Source: Helianthus annuus (taxonomy: Eukaryota > Streptophyta > Magnoliopsida > Asterales > Asteraceae). Taken from it: DNA of 64,000 nucleotides. Where the stretch lies: positions 141,824,827 through 141,888,826 of the forward strand of contig NC_035439.2 in the NCBI RefSeq assembly GCF_002127325.2, read 5' to 3'. A program made the position numbers and the translations under genes. The notes beneath the pieces are model-generated. The model was not told the origin of the DNA. It did no database searches and worked only from the letters and a program-made list of their open reading frames with translations. Below, piece after piece: positions 10,614 through 21,737 of this stretch (positions are counted from its first letter, which is position 1; the number at the start of each line of letters is the position of its first letter).

Positions 10614-11519
10614 TTAGGCCATTCCACGGTTGGTGGGAGTTGGGTGGAGCCCAGTTAGTGAACTGACTTGGCCAAGGGGACCAAGATGTCCTATATTGTT
10701 ATTGTTTTGTCGTCCACCACGACCCCACTGACCGCGTCCCCTGCCCCTACCACGCCTGCCTCCACGACCACGGTGTCGGTCATTACCCTGTTCGTTGCGT
10801 AAGTCGTTCGATGTAGGGTTGGTTGGAGCGTTCATATGTAGTGCAGTACCTGCTGTTCGGGCGGCTTGTAGGGCGGTCTCAGCTTTGCGGCTTTCCACGA
10901 GAACCAGTTTCGATCGTGCCACGTAAAAGGTTGCTAATGGTTCTTGTTGCTGAAGAATCATAGCGATGCCTTGGTACTGTTCGTTAAGGCCGGAGATATG
11001 CTCGAGGACCAGACTATCATTATCCACGGGTGCGCCAACATTAGCTAGCTGGTCGGCCAAAACTTTGAGTTCTTGGCAGTAAGCGGAGACTGAGGGAAAG
11101 GCGTCAAGACGGATATTGGAATATTTATGATGGAGATGGATTACACGAGAGCTTTTATTGTCTTGAAAGATGTTTTCAAGAGTCGCCCATGCATCGTGTG
11201 CGGTCGTGTTCGGATTTATAATGGTATGGAGAAGATCATTTGAGATCGTGCCGTAGATCCATTGTAAAACAATGGCGTCTAGGCGCTCCCACGAGTCTTC
11301 TTAGGTTGGTTTTGGTGCAGTATCTTTGTCGACTGTTTTGGAAGCAGATGTGGCGGGAAGAGGTTTGGGAGATAGGTGATCGATCACCATGTATGCTCGG
11401 CACTGATTCTTGAATAGCTCGCTCCAGGACGAGTATTGGCCGGACTCCATTTCTAGGGTTATTGGGATTAGGCTTTTGATGTTGTTGACAGTTGTGGCGG
11501 GATGGAGTTTAGATTCCAT
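10614..11519 (-). pseudogene. Ty1/copia gag (UBN2-type) pseudogene
   Basis: A 302-codon frame starting at ATG 11519 with MESKLHPATTVNNIKSLIP and WSELFKNQCRAYMVIDHL, continuing through WERLDAIVLQWIYGTIS and the conserved LADQLANVGAPVDNDSLVL, then an Arg/Gly-rich tail. This is the gag of a copia-type retrotransposon. One in-frame TAA (11301-11303) interrupts it. It ends at 10614, short of the zinc knuckle, and the CACTA end begins 31 bases further on, so pol is absent. Upstream, around 11614-11627, GCTCTGATAGCAC resembles a mutated initiator-Met primer-binding site, which suggests the 5' LTR once lay to the right. Confidence 0.8.
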
Positions 11520-11627
11520 GAGGACAGGATGTAGGAGAAAAGGGAGATATTGAAGATGTGAAGTGAGGATGAAGAGGGGAGATGGATATCGACTGCTAGG
11601 GTTATGCCTAGTGCTCTGATAGCACGA

Positions 11628-12551
11628 AGACTTATGAAATATGGTAAATGGCTCGATGCCTCTGCTCATTGTATTGATCACTATATAATAAGATTACAAT
11701 GCTACAAATATGGTAAATGCACAACTGGATGGAGAGATATCAGGGATCTCAATATAATTATAATATATACACTATTAAATTACTTTCTTCTTTAAGGCTA
11801 AGGATGAATGGTGCGGTCAGCGGGAGAGGAAGGGGAAGGGGAAGATGGAACCCCCCCCCCTTTTTCTCTTTGGTGCAATCGTGGAGAATTCTTCGACTGC
11901 CTCGAACACTATCACATTCTCTCCTTATCTCCCTTCTTTCTCCCTCTCTCGGTCTTAATTTAAATAACAAAAATAAAAGGGGATAAAGGGGAACACCATC
12001 CCCCTTAGGGGAATTGAGGAGAATGATAAAAGTGATTGTTTGTGTGGCGTTAAGGTGTAGGATAGGGGAGGTGGGGAACCACACCGTTCGGCCTAATAGC
12101 CGCTATTCATTAAGTATGGAGTGCAAAGTGCATTAAAACATACAAAAAGAGGCAGGGACTAAAAAACATAGAACCGAAGAACACCAAACTATACCTTAGA
12201 CCACACGGTATGAGCGTTCAAAAATGACGTTGTTGTTCAACGCCGTTCACACTGTCCCGTCCACGATGTTTACCACGACGTTATTGATTGGGCGAGAGAA
12301 TCTCCACCGGCGTGGAAGAGATTTTGCAGTCGATGTGGCACGTGGTTAATGGACGTGAATGTTAGCCGTTTAATCCCAACAGTTAACTTTTAATTTTTTT
12401 AAAATAATTTACCTTTTTTAAAAATTCTAATTTCACACTATAAAATACAACACACTTCTTCACCCAATTTATACAAACTCCACCACTTATTCATTTTTAT
12501 ACAAACTCCACCACTTCAACGTCGTTCCACTTCACCCAAAAAAAAACGAGG
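11628..12551. other. Unassigned sequence, probably old element remnants
   Basis: No gene supported. 11628-11810 may be part of the LTR of the copia gag pseudogene. 11810-12100 is purine- or pyrimidine-rich with a run of C. 12100-12551 contains no ORF of note but leads directly into the SANT-like stub, so it may be the 5' part of a Harbinger-type transposon. Confidence 0.35.
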
Positions 12552-12600
12552 ATGGCAATCGTGGCTTGGACCGAAGAAGAGGATATTGCACTTTGCGCGT
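12552..12600 (+). pseudogene. 5' stub of a SANT/trihelix-like ORF (PIF/Harbinger-associated type)
   Basis: ATG at 12552 opens a frame reading MAIVAWTEEEDIALCA before it is cut at 12600 by a solo LTR. The WTEEEDIALC start is typical of the MYB/SANT-like second ORF of plant PIF/Harbinger transposons and of related domesticated genes. The continuation is not found on the other side of the LTR, so only the first 16 codons remain. Family assignment from so short a piece is tentative. Confidence 0.45.
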
Positions 12601-14757
12601 GACAACCCGTATTTCCGACCCTGATTAAGTATATAAAATTACTTGTGGAAATATCATATTATTATTTAGTACATAATAATCTATAACGAGCGAACACGTT
12701 ATTTAATTTACAATCACGGTGACGCCTCACCACAAATTCAATATACATATTTTTATACATGTGTATACATATATATATGTGTGTGTATATATATATATAA
12801 TTTATACATGTTGATCGGATCAAAGGATTTGGGGTGTATGGGTTTCAGTCAAAGTTTGCTTAACGCCGTCAACAGGCGATCAACATTCAACGGGTCAAAT
12901 TCGAGTGGCACACATAAAGTCTATTCATTGAGTGTTGTACTTAGTAGTTTGTACTATTAAATGTGTCGAAAACCGAGCTCTAGAACCCAACTCAACTAGC
13001 AAGTTGTTGAATTGTAAAAATATATTCTTTATACGCGAAACGTTTGAACATTTGGGTTGTACGTAAATATATAATGTAGAATATATAATTATATATATAT
13101 AAACTTGAAATGAGATATTTAATTTAACATTTGGACAATTGATACATAGATTAGGACATGAAGATTTTCGTATAAAATACATCGTTATTATTGTTTGGAC
13201 ACTTGTTTATTGGGTTTTGTCGACAACTTGTGTTGTTTGGATTATTATAAAAACAGAGGAAACTCTGCCCGATTTTCGTAAGAGTTTATAAACAACTTAT
13301 GAGTTTTAAAACAGACAAAATGTAAAGAGAAATATAAAGCACATGTCTATTTTGGATGACGTCTGTACGACTCACGAAACAAGTTTTTAATATTTAACTA
13401 GGCAACTAATTATATATTGGACGTTTAAAAGAACTAAATAATTATAATAATCTATATTTGATTCGACCGTCTAAACGAGATACAAAGTATAATAAAATTT
13501 ATATTAAGCGCACACCAGCAGTCGAAACATGATTGTATCTAACAAACAACTTAAAATAAATATATAGATATATTTATTTTGACAGATATAAACAAAATAC
13601 GAGTATATCCCTTGGTTTATCATTTGACTATGCGTATTCACATTTAAAGTTATAAAGATGTGTTTTTGGTATAAATATGTATATGTATCCATGCATATTA
13701 AATTATATACTTATTTTTGTATTAATATATGTATATTTTTGATACACGCTTATGAGGGTACCTTAACTTACTCATGGTAACGAGTATACCATCGGGTCAT
13801 AGGTTTAGTGTATCGATAGAGCTCGACCACACATGAAAACAACTTTACCCTAGTATTGGTTACTTATGATGTGCTAAATTACTAGGGATGCCTTGGTGAA
13901 CATTGGCTTGCTATGCCAGCTCGTGTCGTGGACACATACTACTTTTTGGATATAACATGCACCCTAAGGTGAGTTCACAACCTTTTCTAAAAGCATGCGC
14001 TCCTAGTTTGGAACCCTTTTTACGGTAGCCCTGGTTGGAGCTACACGCGTGTTCCTAGTTGGACCCACTGAAACATACTATCCACTGGAGGTGCAGTAGT
14101 CCACTCGACTAAACGAACACTCTACCATGAAAGTCCCTACATTTTTACCGATTAGATTGACGGGGAGGCATACGCGGGGTGTTAGTTGATAGCGCTCTTA
14201 GGTTTGACAAACCTCAGACCGTATTGTGAGCCGGGCGTGAACTTTTAACCTTCACTTTTACATTAATGTTGATAGACATTAATGAGGGTACAAACGAAAC
14301 GTCAGCATTCGGTACACTGTTTAGTCATTTGACGAGGGTTAGCTACCCAAGTCATACATAAACCAAAAACAGTTTGTGAACTTTACTTTTGCTTAACTAA
14401 AATTTGTGAATTCGCCAACCTTATGTTGACACACTATTGCATGCTTTGCAGGTCGTTAGGTACGGCTCGGATGGGAACTTACAGCTTGGAGAGTGTCATG
14501 GCTTTTGGTTAAACCGTTTACATTAGTTTGCTAAATAACTGTGGTTTTCAATTAAGTTTTGATCTTATACTTTTGCTTCCGTTGATAACCTAAACTTACG
14601 TTTTCAAACTTCCAAGTCTATTATCACTATTCATGTTAAATGTGGTAGTTAAACGTTTTACAATTAAATTTGAAATGGTTCAACATGATTAGTGGCTTGA
14701 TCCTGGATTGTCACGCGCCTCGCGGTAAAATCCCGCATGTGAAGTTTGAGGGTGTCA
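12601..14757 (+). repeat. Solo LTR, Tekay-like
   Basis: About 2157 bp from TGACAACCCGTATTTCC to TTTGAGGGTGTCA. The 3' end (TGGCTTGATCCTGG ... TGTCACGC) closely resembles the 3' end of the Tekay-1 LTR, and the 5' end resembles its start, so this is a relative in the plus orientation. It is flanked by CGCG on both sides (12597-12600 and 14758-14761). There are no internal sequences. A TATA/TG microsatellite lies at about 12760-12805. The sequences on either side do not belong together. Confidence 0.7.
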
Positions 14758-15636
14758 CGCGCCAATCCAGATGAAATCCTCAAGAAGTTAAAGTTTCTCA
14801 TTGCTCACATGATCAAGCAGTTTACATTAAGACGACATCAAAATCTGTTCTTATCATCGGTGTTTATATCGATGATCTAATTATTACCAGAGATTCATTA
14901 CAAGAAATTGTTGGTTTTAAGAAACAGATGGCAACCACGTTCGAGATGAGCGACTTGGGAAAATTGTCATATTACTTGGGATTAGAAGTTTTCCAAGGTG
15001 TAAGCAAGATCTCAATCAAGCAGGAAGCTTATGAAACAGGGATTTTAAGGGAGGCAGGCATGTTAACTTGTAATCCTGCTCATTGCCCAACGCAACCGGG
15101 TGTAAAGCTCTCGAAGGTTGAAAAAGGCAAAGACGTGGATGCTATGAGTTTTGGGCGTTATGTAAGACATCTAAGGTATTTATTACATACACGGTCCGAC
15201 CTAGATTATTCGGTTGGAGTTGTTAATCGCTACACGCAGGAGCCAAAGGAGTCTCATATGGTGGCCATGAAACACATTCTACGATAGTCAAAAGGAACCA
15301 CAAACTATGGGATCAAATATGGACGAGGTGGATCCAAGAGTTTAACCGGGTTTAGTTATAGTAGTCACAACGTGGATCAAGATGACGGAAGGAGCACAAT
15401 GGGTCATGTATTCTATTATGGAAACCATCCGGTAACGTGGTGTTCTCAAAAGCAAACAACAGTTACTCTCTCATCATGCGAAGCCGAGTGCTACCACGGC
15501 TGCTTGTCAAGCGTTATGGCTCCGAGAGTTGTTGAGCGAGATTTCTAGACAAGAGACACAGAAGGTAGTTCTAAAGGTAGACAATATGTCGGCTCTTATG
15601 AAAAATCCAGTGTTCCACGGACGGAGTAAACACAAT
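14758..15636 (+). pseudogene. Ty1/copia pol fragment: reverse transcriptase end and RNase H start
   Basis: From about 14780 the frame reads toward the catalytic YIDDLIIT box (about 14865), then FEMSDLGKLSYYLGLEV and the RT/RNase H connection (one open stretch is 14928-15287). RNase H-like sequence follows in shifted frames with stops (TGFSYSSH ... VTWCSQKQTTVTLSSCEAE). It is cut on the left by the solo LTR at 14757 and split on the right by another solo LTR (15637-16260), after which the last RNase H codons continue. Clearly inactive. Lineage not determined. Confidence 0.85.
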
Positions 15637-16260
15637 TGATAGGTCCGAAACGATCCGGTTTCAGTCTCGGTTCCGTATAAAATATGGAGACGGGTGATTC
15701 GAGCCAAGAACAATCGATAATAAACAAGAAAGATGGAAACTTTAATGATTGAACAATGGAAAGTTTCATTGAAAGTGATGAACAAAATACAAATGATAAT
15801 CATCCACCCGGGTGAGCTCCCCCGGGGTGGTGGCTCACAAAATGCACACAATTCTTCAAATGATAATCCCGTAACGATTCGATTTATTCGGTATAAAATA
15901 TTGAGACGGGTGATTCGAGCCAAGAACAAACGATAATGAACAAGAAAAATAGAAACTTTAAAGATTGAACAAGGAAAGTTTCATTCATTTCATAAAAGAG
16001 ATACAAAGATAATGATCCACCCCGGGTGAGCTCCCCCGGGGTGGTGGCTCACAAATGCACACCTTCAAGTGAGGTGTAGTCCACTATTTATAGACCCTTG
16101 AGCCTTGTCCTCCAAGCAAGCCGTCTCTTGCTTGGAAAACCTACTAAACTCGCTAAAACATCCGACTATCACAAATAAAAACAATAACCTATACACAACA
16201 ATAAAGACACTAAATAATGTCAGTGTAATTGATAACATCATTCTCTATTTTGACCCAACA
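15637..16260 (-). repeat. Solo LTR with internal tandem duplication
   Basis: 624 bp, TGATAGGTCC to GACCCAACA on the plus strand, flanked by a perfect target duplication ACAAT (15632-15636 and 16261-16265). Minus-strand TATAAATAG near 16085-16094 suggests minus orientation. Two units of about 220-250 bp repeat inside it (15670-15850 and 15890-16060), each with GTGAGCTCCCCCGGGGTGGTGG. Removing it and one ACAAT restores a copia RNase H frame across the site. Confidence 0.85.
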
Positions 16261-16265
16261 ACAAT

Positions 16266-16450
16266 AATACCCGGTACCACTTCATAAGAGAATGTGTTGA
16301 GAGAGTGTTAGTGGTGATGAGCAAAAGGCAGATATTTGGACAAAGAGCCTCGCGAGAATCAAGTTTCAGGAGGGTTATCCAATTCGGTTCAAACGAGAAT
16401 TGCTCGGAGTTGAAGACCTTCCTAACACGCGTCATAAATTAGGGGGTGAT
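16266..16450 (+). pseudogene. Ty1/copia RNase H end and 3' UTR
   Basis: Continuation of the copia pol fragment: RYHFIRECVER, then, after frame loss, sequence corresponding to the C-terminal KFQE and LLGVEDL region, then a polypurine tract TTAGGGGGTGA just before 16451. A 29-base stretch here (about 16370-16398) is repeated exactly at 16490-16518, inside the LTR. Confidence 0.75.
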
Positions 16451-16684
16451 TGTTGGCGGCTAATTCCTTCCTCCGCAAGTCAGGCTTCTGGAGGGTTATC
16501 CAATTCGGTTCAAACGAGTTATGTTTATCCAATAAATAACAGGATTCAAATTAAGATAATTATTAATGAAGGATTATTGATAATTATAAGTATTTTTTGA
16601 GTAATTTTTCTTAGTAATAAAATTGGAGAGTTGGTCCAATTCTGCGTTTTTTTTTTTCTTTCAGTGGTTTTTGGTATCAAACTT
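16451..16684 (+). repeat. Copia LTR and adjoining primer-site-like sequence
   Basis: Begins TGTTGGCGGC directly after the polypurine tract, as a 3' LTR should. A likely LTR end is TTTCTTTCA (about 16662), and it is followed by TTTTTGGTATCA, which looks like the start of an initiator-Met primer-binding site. That would place internal sequence after this LTR, as in a tandem or recombined element. Host-type sequence begins by 16685. Confidence 0.55.
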
Positions 16685-16912
16685 ATCTATCAGTTAAGTA
16701 GGCGTGTTCGATGGTTAACTCGTCGGCATCTAATGGATGTTTGAAACTTTAAAAGCATACATACTTGGAAGATAAAGATGGTGGGGGTCAACACTCAACT
16801 TTTTATCTGGTGGCTACAATGCATCATCCGAATCAACCCAAGTTGGACAAGATAAACTACCTTTTTATCTTTCAGGTTTTCTGTTGTGGGACCCACCTGA
16901 CCCAACCACCTA

Positions 16913-16982
16913 CACGTGCCAAAAGATACAATGTTTTATCGTTAAGTGTCGACTTCAATAGCACTTTTGGCGCCTATAAATA
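16913..16982 (+). promoter_or_regulatory. Copy 1 promoter: G-box and TATA box
   Basis: CACGTG (16913-16918), the core of G-box and ABA-response elements, lies about 60 bases upstream of TATAAATA (16975-16982). The TATA box is 122 bases before the ATG at 17097. Copy 2 has both sites, but lacks 17 bases present here at 16947-16963, just upstream of the TATA box. Functional role is inferred from motifs only. Confidence 0.6.
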
Positions 16983-17096
16983 ACTACCATTCCCCCTTTC
17001 AGTTGATACATCCAACAAACTCATTTCTTTTTCCTACATCAATCAATCAAGATTGTTTTAGATTTTTTGTAAAAACGAACCAATTGTCAACTGATA

Positions 17097-17939
17097 ATGG
17101 ATCACAAAAAGCATCCATCCGGAGGTTCTTCTTCATTTACGGACAATCTGTTTGGCCCAAAGGATGCATCCTCGGCCTCCTCGTCGGGCCTTTTCAGCAC
17201 TGTTTTCGGTCCCTCCTCCACGGTATCCTTCTCCCTCTTTCTGGGTCTTTTTTATGGATTAACCCAAAATCACAAATTACTACTATTTCCATTCACTGTT
17301 AACCGAATCACAGAATCTTACACATTAGAATTTGTTTGTTTTCAGGGTCTTGGAAGACATCCATCACACTCTAACAACACAGGATCATCCAAAAACAAGG
17401 AGTCTGGTGGTCCGTATGGAAGTGGCAAACCTTCTACACCAGGTTGATAACACTTTTTTATAAAATTTTAACCCAATAATGTAAACCAATGTGAGCTTAG
17501 TTACTAATTACATCATCTTTTGGCAATAGATTACAAGACACAAAGAAGCGGGGGTCCAGTCTACCAAAATGAAACAGCAGAACCAAGCTATCTCAGTTCA
17601 TCCATCTATTATGGTGGCCAAGAAGACTATGCCCCAAATACAGAAACCACTCGCCCTCCACATACAGTGAGCATTTCCACCTTTTTGTTACATGTTGTTA
17701 CATGTTAACGCTAAAAGCGTTAGAACTAACAATATTTTTGTACGCGTTTTATTTTATTAGTCCAAGAAAGATGGAGGTGATAATGATCCAAATGGGAGCA
17801 GTGCTTCAAGGGGAAACTGGTGGCAAGGTAAGACTTTTACATGACATATGGTTCTGATAAAAAGCTGCTTACTTTGTTAAAATTTAAAGCCAAATGGTAA
17901 TCTTGTTTCTATGATCATACAGGATCTCTCTACTATTAA
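17097..17939 (+). CDS. Small Ser/Gly-rich protein with NWWQGSLYY C-terminus, copy 1 (five exons)
   Basis: Exons 17097-17222, 17346-17442, 17530-17666, 17761-17827 and 17923-17939 join to 444 nt, 147 aa, all with GT-AG introns. The protein starts MDHKKHPSGGSSSFTDNLFG, is rich in Ser, Gly and Pro, has LSSSIYYGGQEDY in the middle and ends SASRGNWWQGSLYY. I see no signal peptide, membrane segment or known catalytic motif. I believe plants have a family of small proteins with this ending and no known function, but I cannot name it. The paralogue at 52267 keeps all splice sites and the frame, and differs by six substitutions and a three-residue indel, which supports it being a real gene. The first intron can be read through for a time, which gives a misleading longer single ORF. 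Confidence 0.85.
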
Positions 17940-19109
17940 ATGACATGCTTTTGTATGGATGGATGAAGATGAAGATTAGGGAGTGGCAAGACCGTAAATA
18001 ATCCTAAATTTTTGGTCTATCAGGGTCATGATATCTGTTTGTTTGTTGGTCTTAAGTCATAGCAAGTGTTTAATGTTGAATGTATGGTCAACTCTCTTAA
18101 TGGTATATATCTATGGAAATGGAATATGTTAACCTTCTTTGCATGTATACTTAATTTAGTTGGTTTTTGACCAATAATATGCCATCTTTTGAATGTGCCA
18201 AATAAGATTTGGTATGTAGCAAGCATCATTCTGTTGAAAGATAATATGTGTTTTCTTAGATTCATATATTCTGAAGGTTGGCTAATCTATGAGATTATTA
18301 TGTAATATGCTCGGTATATCTTTCTCTCGTGCCATACTGAACTAATGGGGCATGTTTGAATATATTATTATCTTTTGAAATGCATAAATGATATATCCTC
18401 TTAAAGATATACCTGTATATCTTCTAATAATATTTGGCATGAATACAATATAGTGTGTGCAAGTGAGCTTTTCTTAGGATACATAATGCTCTTACTTTCA
18501 TTGATTATAATCAATAGTGACACCTTTTAACGTTTTTTCGATATGATTTTATCTTGAACTTTAGTTGTCTTAGTGTTTAAAGCCGTAACTTCCTTTCTTA
18601 TTGTTTTGCCTTTTCTTTGACCACCTATCAGTGTGAAGTATGGAACTATATGTTGACATAAGCATGGTAAAGCGAACGGGTTGAGTCTGACGATGGTAAA
18701 AAGGGTTCTAGCTGAGTAGAATTGGTTCATGTTAAAACGGGCCTTTTAAAGAAGTATTAGTCCAGTTAGGGTCAAAACGGATCGTAATCAAAATGAACTC
18801 TGGTTAAAATAAGTCGTTTTAAGATAAAAAGGTTAAATGTTATCTCAATGTTTGTTTCTGCTTGATATGATGTGGCTTTCTGATTTTGAATCCTACCACC
18901 ACAATTGTTGTTACCTTAGTCATCCTTTCCTTTCCTTTACGTCAGGGCTATCGGGAAAGACATCAACCGTAATGATTGGGTATTTTGTGGAATCTGTATA
19001 ACTGGCGCGTCAACCCTAAGCAGGTTGGAATGTTACAATAATAGCGTAAGCATTCTGAGACCAGTTTTTGTTAGATCTTCATGTGTTTTCATATTTTCTA
19101 ATGGATCAT
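17940..19109 (+). other. Copy 1 gene 3' flank
   Basis: 3' UTR and downstream sequence, conserved in copy 2. I see no canonical AATAAA near the stop codon and no second gene. The empty site for the CRM-like element lies at 18364-18368. Confidence 0.6.
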
Positions 19110-19230
19110 CAATGTATTGCAAAACACATCTTTATTCGCGTCCGGTTCTAGTCATTAGATAGTTGTTTTTGTCCGTTCTTAGCGTAGAATGTACATACTT
19201 TTGATATTTCGTGTTTTCCAGGTCTAGGTC

Positions 19231-19880
19231 TGTAGGTCCAGGTTTCGGGACCGAAACTGTGATTTTATGTTTATGTTCAAAGATGGAAGAGATAAGAGAG
19301 ATGATAACAAACTAACTTTGTATTAATCCGGTAGTAAACATTACAAGTCGGCCCGGTTACATGACAACCGAACTAATACCAAAGAAGTATACATCCGGGG
19401 AGAAACCAAGTGGTGATTTCTCCCGGTGAGGTCTCAGACCTCCATTCACTCTCTAGCACACACTTGTGCTCTCACTCTTGTGTTGCAAATGACAAAGTGT
19501 TGGTATTTATACCAAAACACAGGCTGCAGGTCGAAGGATCAGACTGACTGGTCGAAACATCATCCTTCGATCAGACAGTCTTCGAAAGATACACACATAC
19601 CTCGAATGATATCCTTCGAGGTCCATCCTTCGATGGGTATCTTTCGAGCTCATCGAAGGATATTCATAATCCTTCGATGCCTTATCCTTCGACACCAATA
19701 ACAACACAGCAACTTTGTCTAGCAACACACACACAGTCAAACCAACAACCCTCTCGTTTGACCACTTCAAACGAGCGGGTCTATACACGTTCGTTTGACC
19801 GTTTCACTAACTATTACAAATTCAGCATAAAATAAAACTAATCTATTCGACAAGCATCGGACACAAAATCTGCATCAACA
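19231..19880 (-). repeat. Left LTR (subfamily A) of the coding-free element
   Basis: Begins TGTAGGTCCAGG and ends TGCATCAACA, followed by AATTCCCCCTTG (polypurine tract on the minus strand). It contains a cluster of ATCCTTCGA / TCGAAGGAT motifs at 19530-19690 and a TATTTATA core near 19503. Confidence 0.7.
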
Positions 19881-21721
19881 AATTCCCCCTTGTCCGTTGC
19901 TGTCGAATGCTGAAAATGCAACTGCAATCAATCTTCAGCCAAGTATTCATCTTCTCTGTGTAGACAAATTCCCCCTTGACCGATGATCCAGGTAAGTAGT
20001 ATCCTGATGCTCATTGTATAAGATTTCCCCCTCAAAGTACGCGTATCCGTGTTGGGTGTTGTGCAATTTCCTCAAAAGGATCAATTGACCGATCTTCCGC
20101 TGATCTTCCAATACTCCAACCGGCATATGATAAAGGTTCCATTCTTAAACAACTGCATCAAGTCTTGATCTTCAAGCGTCTGTGCAAAACATTCCACGCA
20201 TAACCGTTTGTAACACCTGAAAATCACAACTTCTACCACCTGTGATTGCGTTTAGAATTTTACCGAAGAAATTCAACATTTGAAAATTTTTATCCCCCCA
20301 TTTCTTTGGTAAGATCTCTAAACCTTAACAGATTCTTTCCACTTCAAAGAAACTGTCGTCAAATGTTCACCAATTCCCTCCACTGAGCGGAACTGTCATC
20401 AATCTTCATTGAATGTTCTCGGTTCCGAAAATTCACGAACATGACTTTCTTCTTTGCATAAACTAGTTGAATAAGAACGTCCCCTGGTACCCCGTAGGAT
20501 CTGACTTGTATCCCCCCAAAGACCAAAGTCTTTGTGAACTCGTTAGGACCGGTATAGACGTTCCAGGTTCATACGTACGTCTTCAAATGCGAGAATATGT
20601 CAATAAACAAAATCCTTTCGAACATTTCCGAATAACCGGTAACAATCATAAATACTGATGCGCGGAAGCGAACATATCGTGTTGTTTTTGGCCCATAATA
20701 GTCGCGTTACCATATTTGTCATTGCATCGGTAACCGTGACTACCCCACATTTTCAAACATCAAGTCTTCATCATCTCTTGTGTTCATCATGCTGCATCAC
20801 CCCGCGTGTTCCCAAAGCCCGTACGAATTTTGATGTTGAAACTTTGAAGCCCGGTTTGAATAATCCTTGCGAACACCCGACCCGACTCCAAGTGAATTAA
20901 ATGATTAACCCCAACACACTGTCTGAGCTCATAAAATTCCACAACATCTGGATCCTTCGAAACATCTGCATCAAACGAAAGATAAACACCAAGACAGCTT
21001 CGAAAGATGATCTTTCGTAAGTCTTTCGAGCGCATGTCACATATCTTTCGAGCATCTTTCGAGCACATGTCACAGATCTTTCGAGCATCTTTCGAGCACA
21101 TGTCACAGATCTTTCGAACACCTTTCGAAGTTGGACATGGCTGATCCTTCGTACACTTCAGAGTTGATCCTTCGAAGTCTTTTTGATCCTTCGAAGAACT
21201 GATGATCTTTCGAGCACTCCTGTTCATCTTTCGAATCTCCTTGATCGAAGGATGATCTTTCGAGATCGAAAGTTATCTTTCGATGGTTCTGACACAAGGA
21301 CAGAAAGTATGACAGGTTGGTGAAAAGTTGATGTGGTAGGTGACCAACTTTCGCAAATTTCGAAGCATGAAAATATGAAATTTGAATTTTGTTTCATCCT
21401 TCGAAAACTGTTCAATCTTTCGATGGACAAACAGCATCTTTCGAAATTTGAAGCTGTCAAGAACATCAAGAACACGGAGGACTGTTCATCTGCAGATCTG
21501 ACGAAAACACTTTGTATACAGTTTTTGATGATGGAAACTTGAAGATTTAGGAGAAAAACATAAAACCCAACACCCGGTTTAGCACAGATCTGGATATCCG
21601 GGTCCAGATCTGGGTTTTTCTCATTTTCACCTTTTTACATCTTGAACAAAAACCCACAAAAATCACAGATCTAGAGCACATGTGACTTAGTAAACGGTTA
21701 GTTTTACTAAATCGGGCACCA
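19881..21721. other. Internal region of the coding-free element
   Basis: No retroelement protein is recognisable in any frame. It holds extra polypurine-like sites (around 19968 and 20027) and, at 20945-21450, a dense array of ATCTTTCGA / ATCCTTCGA motifs, including three 33-base tandem units at 21033-21131. ORFs with repeated SKDARKI-like peptides here just reflect that repeat. Confidence 0.65.
21033..21131. repeat. 33-bp tandem repeat, three units
   Basis: CATGTCAC recurs at 21033, 21066 and 21099, each followed by two ATCTTTCGA motifs (the last unit diverges). The period is exactly 33 bases. Confidence 0.85.
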
Positions 21722-21735
21722 TGGCTCTGATACCA
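21722..21735 (-). other. Primer-binding site (tRNA-iMet) of the coding-free element
   Basis: The plus strand reads TGGCTCTGATACCA, two bases before the right LTR. It is complementary to the initiator Met tRNA 3' end when read on the minus strand. Confidence 0.85.
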
Positions 21736-21737
21736 AT

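Noticed and set aside
11717..12084. Opposed ORFs of about 90-110 codons in low-complexity DNA
   Set aside because: They span purine- and pyrimidine-rich runs, with no recognisable domain and no conservation evidence.
17097..17447. Single-exon reading of the copy 1 gene (116 codons; 119 in copy 2)
   Set aside because: It reads through an intron with clear GT and AG ends. The spliced version extends to a conserved C-terminus and both copies agree.
21033..21131. CRISPR-like spacing of short repeats
   Set aside because: Units are directly tandem without unique spacers, and this is a plant nuclear sequence with LTR elements.
20787..21475. Overlapping ORFs with repeated SKDARKI-type peptides
   Set aside because: The peptide repeat is a translation of the ATCTTTCGA motif array, seen in several frames. 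No gene is needed to explain it.
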